Assembly: GCA_016946835.1 (NCBI GenBank)
Contig: JACVTC010000626.1
Location: forward strand, 1 to 14,654
Length of the DNA: 14,654 bases
DNA from: Neocallimastix lanati (nom. inval.)
Taxonomy: Eukaryota > Neocallimastigomycota > Neocallimastigomycetes > Neocallimastigales > Neocallimastigaceae
Direction: 5' to 3'
The notes under the pieces were generated by a model. The model was not told where the DNA came from and ran no database searches. It saw only the letters and a list, made by a program, of their open reading frames with translations. Below are positions 1 through 7,628 of this stretch, in pieces. Each line of letters opens with the position of its first letter. Position 1 is the stretch's first letter. The position numbers and the translations under genes are program-made.

Positions 1-463
1 TAATTTTATTTTTACATACATAATAATTTATTATTACATTCTCTTAATTTTATATAATTGTTAAAATAATTAATTAATATTATATTTTTATTAAACATAT
101 CTCTTTAACTATTAATTTCCTAATAACTTTATTTAAAAATACAATTTCATTATTAAATATATTTAACTATTAATATTTAAAATATATTTCCTGAATAAAA
201 TATAATTATCAATATTTATAATATAATTCCTAAAACTATATAATTCTCAAAATAATATTTAAAATATAAAATAAAACTTATTAATAATAATGATGAATTA
301 ATTTATTATCATAATAATAGAATCATTATTAATATAATTTATCTATTTTAATTATGATAAAAGAATTAACCATGCTTTTAAAAATAATTATTTGAATTAA
401 CTATATATAAATTATTTTAATTATTATAACCAATAATATTTATACAATATTTCTAACCTAAAT
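1..463. other. AT-rich flank, no gene seen
   Basis: This stretch is almost entirely A and T, with stops in every frame. I see no coding region, RNA gene or clear repeat. It is probably sequence flanking element A. The last part (from about 464) has a weak resemblance to 4975-4997, just before the right LTR-like copy, so the left LTR may begin earlier than the 522 used here. Confidence 0.6.
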
Positions 464-485
464 TTCTTACCTAAATCTTATTTTT

Positions 486-577
486 ATAGTGGTATCGTAT
501 CAAAGTTAATAAAATTGTTGTTGTAGTCTGCTGGTAATACACCATGACAATGAAGCCGAACTTCTTAGGTTCGACTC
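486..577 (+). promoter_or_regulatory. tRNA-like A-box and B-box pair
   Basis: The word TATAGTGGTATCGTAT at 486-500 resembles the 5' part of a tRNA (A box), and GGTTCGACTC at 568-577 is a near-perfect B box. Between them is a D-arm-like GGTAA and ACCAT. The acceptor and anticodon stems do not pair, so this is not a functional tRNA. A counterpart with the same B box lies in the right copy (14105-14172). It could be a relic of a tRNA at the insertion site or a Pol III-type element carried by the LTR. Confidence 0.4.
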
Positions 578-1020
578 ACACCCTTTCCCAATCTAAATTA
601 TTTTTAGTTAATTAATTAAATTATTGTAGAAATTTCTAGAGTGTCTTTGGTTAATATTATATATCTAAATGAAACTAGAAAGTTCTATTTTAATAATTAT
701 TTTATCATTTTTCTATAAGATTCATTTTCTAGAAAGAAAACTTAATTTTTCGAACTTTCGTTAATCTTGACTTTTTCCGAAACTGTTTTTCCGAAAAAGT
801 ATAAATAAGCGTGAATTTCTCAATAAAAAATAATTTTTCTTTGTGCTTTTATTAACTAGTTAAAAGTAATTCGAAATATTACAATAACTAATTAATAATA
901 AAAAAATAATAATAAACTTTATATTTTAATAAAAAATATTAATAAAACAAATTTTTTAAGAAAACGAATTACTTATTAGTGTAGACCTATTGGGTGTAAA
1001 CCGTTACAATAAAAGCACCC
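522..1020 (+). repeat. Left LTR-like unit of element A
   Basis: It shares blocks in the same order with 14105-14641: a B-box-like GGTTCGAC, an 'attcattttctagaaagaaaac' type block, a TATAAAT box, 'cttgtgcttttatta' just after it, and the final 'gttacaataaaagcaccc'. Similarity stops exactly at 1020, where the two copies diverge, which fixes the right end. The left end is uncertain; the first shared word is TGTAGTCT at 522. A TATA box about 220 bases before the end fits a U3-R-U5 layout. Confidence 0.6.
800..806 (+). promoter_or_regulatory. TATA box of left LTR-like unit of A
   Basis: TATAAAT is preceded by GAAAAAG and followed by AAGCGTGAATTTCTCAATAA. The same arrangement is found in the right copy of A and, surprisingly, in the LTRs of element B, which supports a real core promoter rather than chance in AT-rich DNA. 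Transcription would start some 25-35 bases downstream. Confidence 0.55.
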
Positions 1021-1061
1021 AAAGAAAAGAAGCCCAGTACCCCTGCACTAAGGACTAGCCA

Positions 1062-1380
1062 AAGGAAATCTACCAACTCAAGAAATCAAGGAAATCAAGG
1101 AAATCAAGGATATCTACCAACTCAAGAAATCAAGGAAATCAAGGATATCTACCAACTCAAGAAATCAAGGAAATCAAGGAAATCAAGGATATCTACCAAC
1201 TCAAGAAATCAAGGAAATCAAGGATATCTACCAACTCAAGAAATCAAGGAAATCAAGGAAATTAAGGAATTTTACCAACTCAAGAAATCAAGGAAATCAA
1301 GGAAATCTACCAACTCAAGAAATCAAGGAAATCAAGGATATCTACCAACTCAAGAAATCAAGGAAATCTACCGAATCAAG
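1062..1380. repeat. Minisatellite with nested 9-bp and 35/44-bp periods
   Basis: Units start with ctaccaactcaag and continue with one to three copies of aaatcaagg and a short atat/aaat tail. Unit starts are 1070, 1114, 1149, 1193, 1228, 1272, 1307, 1342 and 1368. Successive lengths are 44, 35, 44, 35, 44, 35, 35, 26 and a partial 13, so the 9-mer count runs 3,2,3,2,3,2,2,1,0. Each unit shifts the reading frame, so it is not a protein repeat. It lies in the leader of element A. There are no unique spacers, so it is not a CRISPR array. Confidence 0.95.
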
Positions 1381-1519
1381 AAGATTTATTATAAGGCGAA
1401 TAAAATAAAATAAATTAAATTACAGATACTATTCTAAACAACATCTCGCATTAAATAGTACTCTACTCTCCGAATAAATATTTATTTTAATTATAATTAA
1501 TTTTAAATTTCTTACGTTA

Positions 1520-1815
1520 TATATAAAGGCTTGCCTGGCTCCCAAAGCGACGATAGTTGAGCATCGTTACCATAATACTTTGTCGTTCAGATTCTGTTGA
1601 TAACTGGGGAAGATAATTTGTTGTACTCTTTCATGCTAACAAAGGTTAGATACAAACAAAAATACAATTACATTACTTCTTTCTACCATTAATTGGTACT
1701 AACAATCGACTTAATCTGCGTTTATCAATAAAGAGCTAAAGAGACTTACCACGCAAGGCTTTAACAAATTATATATTTCTTGGCTCAATACTATATGATT
1801 TGGTTTATAACAATT
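1520..1815 (+). ncRNA. Conserved structured leader module, copy in element A
   Basis: This block matches 11525-11830 on the - strand (leader of element B) over its whole length. An 18-base identity, TTATCAATAAAGAGCTAA, sits at 1722-1739 and AACAATCGAC at 1701-1710. Visible pairings: closing helix 1530-1534/1753-1757 and 1536-1538/1749-1751; hairpin 1550-1554/1563-1567 with TAGTTGA in or beside the loop; long-range helix 1597-1603/1722-1728; hairpin CTAAC/GTTAG 1636-1640/1645-1649; hairpin 1684-1688/1694-1698; 3' hairpin 1771-1775/1792-1796. Several helices differ in sequence in the other copy but still pair. I do not recognise the RNA family. Possible roles are packaging, internal initiation or export; none is shown. 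Confidence 0.7.
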
Positions 1816-1899
1816 CAGTAAGAAATAAAGATTAATCAAATAAAATAAATATTTAATTACTCCTATATCTTCCAAAATAATTATATATTACTTTATCAC

Positions 1900-1902
<3 letters not shown>

Positions 1903-1943
<41 letters not shown>
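1903..1943 (+). repeat. Poly-A run of 41
   Basis: An uninterrupted A run in the leader of element A, about 90 bases after the structured module. It is A in the sense strand of the element. The surrounding stretch 1816-2364 is AT-rich leader with no gene visible. Confidence 0.9.
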
Positions 1944-1948
<5 letters not shown>

Positions 1949-2364
1949 ATCACGGGATATATCAAAAAAATCAACTCTGAAAATATCCAATCTCAAATCA
2001 CTCTCAAAATCAATCTGAAATTTTATATCAACTTAATGCAATAAATTTTAAATCTCAATAATCTTTTCTAAATTATTTCCAGCTCTCTATAACTATTAAA
2101 TTACTATAATAATATATATACAAATCTACTATACCTAATTTAGTATATTATATAAATTTAAAATTTCAATACCAAACCTTATTTAATTCTAAATAATTCC
2201 AGTGGGATCAATTATTACTATTTATATATTCAAATCCTCCTTAATCAAAAGTATATTATAATTCAATTCCTCTCTATTATACTGAAAAAATCGTTCTTAA
2301 ATATATCTTATTCCAACTTATTCAATAATCAACTATAAAAATAACAGTGAAACTTATATTCAAA

Positions 2365-3105
2365 ATGGAAGAAAACAATTTTGCCAACGCAACCTATAAG
2401 GATGGTTTTGCCGGAGATAGACGCTACCTTAAGGGATTCTTAGCTAAAATGAATTTAATCTTCATGATTCACCCTGATCGATTCAATAATGATGAAACAA
2501 AAGTAATCTACGTTATTTTCTAGGTTATATGGTAATGCTATGAATTGGGCAGCATCACTTATGGAGAATCAGGACCCTTGCTTGTTAAATTACGAAGCTT
2601 TCGTTGAAAGAATGAAATCTGTATATGGGAGTTATGACTCAACATTCATTGCAAATCAGAAACTCAGAACTATAAGACAAAAACGGTTAGGCGACATTAG
2701 AAGCTATATACTCGAATTCAACTCTTATGCCGACGAGTCATCCTGGAACGAAGAAGCGAAAATGGACGCATTTCTTGTTGGTTTAAATGATCAAATCGCT
2801 ACAAGAATTCTGGAAATGTTCCCTGGTCCAAGACTCTCTTACTGCTATGCAAACCTATAGCTTCCAGAATAGATGGCCGTCTATCAGCCCATAGGCAATT
2901 TACAAATAATCAAAATCGATCAAACAATAACCTTAATAACAACAATTCTAATAAGAAAAAGATGGAATTTTTATAAGAAAGGTTCGAATTCTAAACATTA
3001 TGGACCCCTATCCGACGAAGAGAAAGAAAGAAGAAAAAGAGAAAACCTCTGTTTATATGTGGATCCTCAAATCATACTCTAGGCAATTGTCCACTCAAAA
3101 ATAAG
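2365..3105 (+). pseudogene. gag: Element A Gag (capsid and zinc knuckle), frameshifted
   Basis: Gag builds the particle that packages the element RNA. The ATG at 2365 opens MEENNF..., and the frame runs to a stop at 2521. One T too many at 2516-2519 explains the break, and the same protein continues from about 2520 in the next frame (Gag core with RRYLKGFLAKMN, LYGNAMNWAASL, ESFV-like FVERMKSVYG and IRSYILEFNSYA). The frame slips again at about 2832-2836 and in the T run 2968-2972. A zinc knuckle of the CX2CX4HX4C type (C-L-Y-C ... NHTLGNC) is encoded around 3050-3095 but loses one base near 3058. The whole is a decayed Retrotrans_gag-type protein. Confidence 0.75.
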
Positions 3106-3169
3106 AAAAAATCACCCTCAAGCACTTCTCATATTACTAATCCTGAACCAAAGGCCAAAGAAAGACCAA

Positions 3170-3846
3170 GAATCTCAGATCAACAAAATTTGAGTCTTCC
3201 TATATTTGAATTCACTCTCAATGTTTTAAAATCATCAGTCAAAACTAAGATTCTTCTAGATTCAGGTTCTCAAACTTAATCTTATGGATGTCTACTTGCC
3301 AATGAAAATAACATTCCTTATTCATCCGAAACCATTCATCCTGAAGTAGGAGGAATTGGTGGTACTCAGAAAATTCTCGGGGAAACTTTGCCAATTTCGA
3401 TCCGCTATAAAAATCACAATTGTAAAACTAAGTTTTATGTCGTCGATTTACCTTCTTATTGTGCTCTTCTTGGCGCTGAATGGCTCTCTACTCATAATCC
3501 AACAATAGATTTCTCTTCTAAAACACTTCATTTTAATTCAAAATATTGTATTAATAATTGTCTCGTTATTCCAAATACTTATACAACCTTCATTCCTTCA
3601 TGCAATTTAATAAACGAAATTCCAAAAAATTCTGATAATTCGGACAACCAAAAAATTGAAGAAATTAACAATTCAGAAGAAAAAATATCTAATGAAATAA
3701 TTAATAATACTAAGAACCAACACAAGGAACCCAACGAAGACAATAAAAATGTTATCTATCTTTTACCAACTAAATTATCCTCATTTATGGATGTTTTTAG
3801 TGAAATCGCTGCGAACATTGCTACACCCTCATCGACAATATGATTG
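3170..3846 (+). pseudogene. pol: Element A aspartic protease and linker to RT, broken
   Basis: The retroviral-type protease motif is clear: ILLDSGSQT at about 3252-3276, followed directly by an in-frame TAA at 3277-3279. The frame then runs on (ANENNIPYS, GGIGGTQKI, the ILG-like YCALLGAEWLS typical of this protease fold) to 3843. After a low-complexity Asn/Glu/Ile linker comes FMDVFSE, the usual lead-in to reverse transcriptase. A shift near 3812-3822 moves the reading to another frame, which continues through HRQYDCEINL. The active-site DSG is intact, unlike in element B. Confidence 0.7.
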
Positions 3847-4654
3847 TGAAATTAATTTGAAACCAAACACTAATTTATATTACGGCCCAATATATCCATT
3901 TCATCACCAAATAAATGGTTTAACGGAGAGGGTGAACTCCGTTATCGAACAATACTTAAGATGCTATACAAATTTCAAAAGATCTAATTGGAATGACTTC
4001 CTTTACTTAGCAGAATTTAGCTATAATAACACCATTCAAGAATCCACTAATCATTTACCTTTCTTCGCTAATTATGGATTCAATCCCAGACATTCTCCCG
4101 AAGTCCCCACAAATGTTGAAGTACCTAGAGCAGAAGAACTTGTTAAAAACCTTGCAGAATTAACCAAGGAATTAAAGAAAATATTAAAATAGCAATTGAA
4201 AAACAAGAGAAATATGCCAATAAGCATCGTATGGAACCACCTGAATTCAAGAAAAATGACAAAGTTTGGATCAATAGTTCTCTAATTATAAAGAATGGTA
4301 ACAAAAAGCTTAAACCAAGAAAATTAGGACCTTTTAAAATCCTAAGCAAAATATCTCCTGTTTCGTATAAACTTGACATGCCAAAAAATCTTAGGATTCA
4401 TCCAATCATGCATGTCTCTGACCTTGAACCGTACTTTGAAGATAAGTTTGGAAGAAACCAAGAACCACCACCAATTATCATTAACAACGAAGAAGAGTAC
4501 GAAGTTGAACAAATATTAGACAAACGAACTCATTATGGGAAAATTCAATACTTGATAAAATGGAAAGGATATCCGCTTTCAGAAGCTTCTTGGGAACCTG
4601 AGGAAAAATCTTAATTGCCCCAAACTCTTGAAAAAATTCAATAAAAATAATTAA
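3847..4654 (+). pseudogene. pol: Element A RT stub fused to integrase tail, with chromodomain
   Basis: The reading opens with the conserved start of Ty3 RT (YDCEINLKPNT..LYYGPIYP) and at about 3897-3903 passes without a frame break into the end of the integrase core (HHQINGLTERVNSVIEQYL), which holds only the final Glu of the DDE triad. YxDD, RNase H, the zinc-binding domain and the first two Asp are missing, about 2 kb by comparison with full-length Pol. One A is lost at 4174-4176. Then follow the integrase C-terminal domain with GPF (near 4327) and a chromodomain at about 4489-4630 (YEVEQIL, LIKWKGYP, SWEPEE, with aromatic residues for methyl-lysine binding). An extra A at 4604-4608 creates the early stop at 4612; the original stop is likely 4652-4654. 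Confidence 0.75.
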
Positions 4655-4806
4655 AATAACTTAAACTAGAAAATGAATCTCTAATAAACTTTAAATTTTA
4701 TAGTATATTATATAATTATATGATTAAATTATATTATTAAATTATTAATATTAAACTTATTATTATTGTTTAAAATCTAATTTTTCCTTTATATTATTTT
4801 ATAACT

Positions 4807-4854
<48 letters not shown>

Positions 4855-5002
4855 GTAAACTTTATTAATATCATGTAACAAAAATAATTATTAAATATGT
4901 TATTTCATGTAATTAATTTATTAATATCATGTATTATTATTTTTATTATTTCATACTATTAAGCAAAAAAGAAATTCACACTTAAATATTTTATTTATTC
5001 AT
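4655..5002. other. 3' untranslated AT-rich part of element A
   Basis: No gene is visible. It holds the A run at 4813-4852 and a purine stretch, aagcaaaaaagaaa, at 4961-4974 that could be the polypurine tract of A. That tract would not abut TGTAGTCT at 5003 but would place the LTR start near 4975. Confidence 0.5.
4813..4852 (+). repeat. Poly-A run of 40
   Basis: An uninterrupted A run about 160 bases after the likely end of the pol of element A, on its sense strand. Confidence 0.9.
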
Positions 5003-5074
5003 TGTAGTCTAGTTTAACTTTAAGATTCGTCTGGTATCCGAATCCTGGAGGAGGACCATGTAACGAATCCTAAA
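5003..5074 (+). repeat. Right LTR-like unit of A, left fragment
   Basis: It begins TGTAGTCT like the left copy at 522 and ends at the insertion point of element B. It contains a B-box-like GGTATCCGAATCC. Its continuation is at 14105 after the duplicated TAAA. Together the two fragments form one unit of about 610 bp, longer than the left copy mainly at this end. Confidence 0.5.
5071..5074. other. Target site duplication TAAA, left
   Basis: TAAA lies directly before the 3' LTR of element B and recurs at 14101-14104 directly after its 5' LTR. Four bases is short for certainty in AT-rich DNA. It only fits if the LTR ends with CTTGG on the transcribed strand rather than with TGG. Confidence 0.6.
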
Positions 5075-5164
5075 TGTTATGGTTCGGGTTTTATTAGAAT
5101 TTTATTTAATTATTTATTTTTAATATTTTTCTGTCCACATTTTAATTATTGAAAAACTTCACTT

Positions 5165-5171
5165 ATTTATA
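5165..5171 (-). promoter_or_regulatory. TATA box in 3' LTR of B
   Basis: Reads TATAAAT on the - strand, preceded by CAAAAAG and followed by AAGTGAAG and TTTTTCAATAA. It is nearly the same core as in the LTR of element A. Confidence 0.55.
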
Positions 5172-5833
5172 CTTTTTGAAAAAAAATAAATATGTAAAGC
5201 CTTTCTACATTTTATTATCATATTTAAAAAAATATTTACTATTACTAATTACTTAAAATTTTATATTAATTTAAATTAACTAATTCATAAGTATTTTTAT
5301 TTTAATAAATTTTGTTTACATAATTTTATATTATTTTTCATATACTAAAACTAAATTATTTAATATATACGAAAGGAACAAACAAAATTTAAAAGATTTT
5401 ACAGAAAAATAAAGTTATTTTAATCAAGAATGTTAATATAATATTCTTATATTTTATATAAAATAAATTTAAAAACTATAATATATTTAATATTTATTAT
5501 TAATCAATTAAGATTTGATTTTATTTGTGGGGAATAAAAATATAAAATAATCAATTTAAAAATAAAATAAAATACTAAAAAGAATACAAGTTTAATATTG
5601 ATACAATATAATAATAATATAATAATATATTTGAAAATAAAAATAAAATATTAATATTGATAATAAACACTTTAATAAAATAATAAAATTTAAGGTTAAA
5701 TTATAGATATTGATATTAATAATAAAAATATAAAATTATTGATAATATTTTAGAAACTTTTAATAAAAATATAAAAAAAATAAATATATTTAGAAAATAT
5801 TTTAGTATAGAAAATATAGTAAAGTAATATTAA

Positions 5834-5907
5834 GTAAAGAATAATATAATGGATTCTAAAGTAAGTTGAAATTCTAATTAATAATCCATTATATGTTCGT
5901 TCTTTAC
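5834..5907 (-). repeat. Terminal hairpin of LTR B (3' copy)
   Basis: Outer arms GTAAAGAA 5834-5841 and TTCTTTAC 5900-5907 and inner arms of 12 bp at 5844-5855 and 5883-5894 pair perfectly, with a 27-base loop. The same structure is at 14023-14096 in the other LTR. It lies four bases from the LTR end, the region bound by integrase in this class of element. Confidence 0.8.
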
Positions 5908-5911
5908 CAAG

Positions 5912-5922
5912 ATGCCCCCACT
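5912..5922 (-). other. Polypurine tract of element B
   Basis: On the - strand this reads AGTGGGGGCAT, directly before the 3' LTR and about 10 bases after the likely pol stop. It is the only G-run in the neighbourhood. Position and composition fit the primer for plus-strand DNA synthesis. Confidence 0.75.
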
Positions 5923-5932
5923 AAGACTCAAG

Positions 5933-6033
5933 CTAATCTATAGCTGAGTTATACTTTACTATATTTTTCAAATGGACATTACGATTCATTTGAATCATAG
6001 TATTTGGGTCCGCAAGTGTTACGGTATTAATTG
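5933..6033 (-). pseudogene. pol: Element B integrase, last segment after frameshift
   Basis: After the A run on the - strand (T7 at 6034-6040) the frame open from upstream stops within five codons (TAA near 6019). A neighbouring frame continues with the familiar end of Ty3 integrases, TINTVTLADP and RNVHLKNIVKY, to a TAG at 5933-5935. So the true C-terminus lies here, and one A was lost in the run (seven instead of eight), or two were gained. No chromodomain follows. Confidence 0.75.
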
Positions 6034-6571
6034 TTTTTTTATTACTTTTAAAGGACCGACAAAATAAGGTTCTAATTTAGAACGACTAAAATTTCGAACA
6101 AGAACTAAATTACCGATTCTTATGTTTTTGGAATTTTTCATGCTATTTTTTTCTTCCCTTCGATTGGCCCAATATTTACTTGCGTTCTTTACATTTTCAG
6201 CTGCTTCCATGGTCCACCTATAATGTGAGATAAATTTTTCTAAAAGAATTTCATCTGAAGATTTATTCACTCCTTGTGTAGGTCTAGCAGCAATGTCGAA
6301 AGGCTGTTGATCCTCACGACCATAAACTAATTCGAAGCTAGAATGTTTGGTTACAGAATTCTTTGTAGTTCTAAGGGCCCACAAGGCTGAAGGTAATACC
6401 TCATCCCAGTCTTTATTTTCTTCACCAAGTAATCTCAATAATTTACCAATTTCTTTATTCCTATTTTCAACCAATCCATTACTTTCTGGGTGATAGGTAG
6501 TGGTAAATTTTACGTAAACATCATATAAGTCCAGGAATATTTTAGTCATATCCGATGCGAATTGAACGCCA
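6019..6571 (-). pseudogene. pol: Element B integrase, second half
   Basis: Integrase inserts the cDNA into the host genome. This segment opens with NGVQFASDM, the residues right after the second catalytic Asp, then TTTYHPESNGLVENRNKEI with the catalytic Glu, the WALRTTKNS and ELVYGRE blocks, and a C-terminal domain reaching FVGPLKVIKK (GPY/F type). The Met at 6618 lies upstream of the frame junction and is not a real start. The preceding frame is joined at 6572-6574 by one extra A, inside the TTDNG motif itself. Confidence 0.85.
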
Positions 6572-7573
6572 TTTATCCGTTGTAATGACTTGAGGAACTC
6601 CATGTCTAGCGAAAACATTTATTAAAAACTTAATAATGTCCTTAGATGTAATATTTTCAGTAGGTTCAGCCTCCACCCACTTTGTGAAATAATCCACCGC
6701 AACAATGATATATTGGTTTTTATTACCAGTTTTTATTAAGGGACCAATAATATCAAGTCCAAGATGAGTAAAAGGTCCTTCAACTTCTGTTGGAATGTTT
6801 TCGGTTGGTTCTGGATATGGCTGAGGGCGATTTAACTGACATTTTTCGCATTTTGAAATTATCCGTTTTATATCGTTGACCATATCATTCCAGTAGTAAC
6901 TTTTTCTAAGTCTTTGATATGTTTTATAATAACCTTCATGGCCAACATGATGTGCTTCGAGAATTAATTTTAGTTTTTCATTTGTTTCGGTAACAAGTTT
7001 TCTATAATTATTTCCATCTATAAAATAATCTATACCATCAATCTTTGTAAATTTTTCTTCAATAAATTCTTTAATTACTTTAGAAAGTGAATCATTTTCA
7101 TCATCTTTATTCGTTTTTATAGCTAATACCTTTTGTTCTTTATCGTTCTTCATTCTAGATAAAGCGTCGGCTACTACATTCTTTTTACCTTGCTCATAGC
7201 GAATATCCACTTTTAGCATACTTGCAGTCAAACACCATCTTGTTTGTCGTGCATTATTCGGTTCCTTATTATTAAATAAACCTAGTAGAGGTTTGTGATC
7301 TGTAAAAACTATGGTTCTAAAGGGGCTTCCCATAATATAAGGTTTTAATTTAGTAATACAATAATATAAAGCCGTTCCTTCCAAATCGGTTATTCCATAA
7401 TTCTTTTCTGCTTTGGTTAAGCTACGGCTAATGAAATGAATCGGGTGTTCTATTTCCGATTCGTCTTTCTGCAATAAAACTCCACCAATACCTTCATATG
7501 ATGCATCTGTTCGAATAATGAATTCTTTGGAAAAATCAGGATATTTTAAAATAGGAGCATTAATTAATTTTTC
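6542..7573 (-). pseudogene. pol: Element B RNase H and integrase, first half
   Basis: The frame is open from the A-run shift at 7574-7578. It starts with the end of the RT connection (NAPILKYPDF), then RNase H with its acidic residues in RTDAS, TDLEG and FTDHK. This domain degrades RNA in the RNA-DNA hybrid. Integrase follows: a His/Cys zinc domain (HHVGHEGY ... CEKC) and a core with the first catalytic Asp in LGLDIIGP and the second in VITTD. The next base after that Asp codon begins the broken reading (KWRSIRIGYD then stop). The Met at 7474 is internal to RNase H and not the protein start. Confidence 0.88.
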
Positions 7574-7578
7574 TTTTT

Positions 7579-7628
7579 AATTTGGTAAAACTTTGTTTTT
7601 GTTCATTATTCCATTTATATTTTACGCC
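7579..7628 (-). pseudogene. pol: Element B short Pol segment between two A-run shifts
   Basis: Between the A5 runs at 7629-7633 and 7574-7578 (T on the + strand) the matching reading is in a third frame: GVKYKWNNEQKQSFTKLK, the usual connection between RT and RNase H. Both flanking runs look one A too long. This piece is too short to appear as an open frame of its own. Confidence 0.75.

Larger units (their letters stand above)
5075..5911 (-). repeat. 3' LTR of element B
   Basis: An 837-bp direct repeat of 13267-14100. By eye the two differ by about three substitutions and five A/T-run length changes. On the transcribed strand it starts CTTGGTAAAG and ends CCATAACA, with a TATA box at 5165-5171 close to the end (U3 about 740, R-U5 about 90 bases). 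A 20-bp hairpin lies at the U3 end (5834-5907). Confidence 0.95.

Noticed and set aside
1014-1062. Primer-binding site of element A
   Set aside because: No TGG-led stretch follows the end of the left unit at 1020; TGGGTGTAAACC at 990-1001 lies inside the part shared by both units.
1062-1380. CRISPR array
   Set aside because: The repeats have no unique spacers, the periods are nested, and the context is a eukaryotic retrotransposon.
1520-1815. The shared module as a group I intron, spliceosomal RNA, 5S rRNA or RNase P RNA
   Set aside because: I could not find the diagnostic conserved words of any of these families; the fold is left unassigned.
2873-3082. Open frame of 69 codons as an independent small gene
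   Set aside because: Only its last part matches the Gag reading of element A; the first part is out of frame, and the Met is fortuitous.
4143-4379. Open frame of 78 codons on the - strand
   Set aside because: Antisense to the integrase C-terminal domain of element A, with hydrophobic mirror composition.
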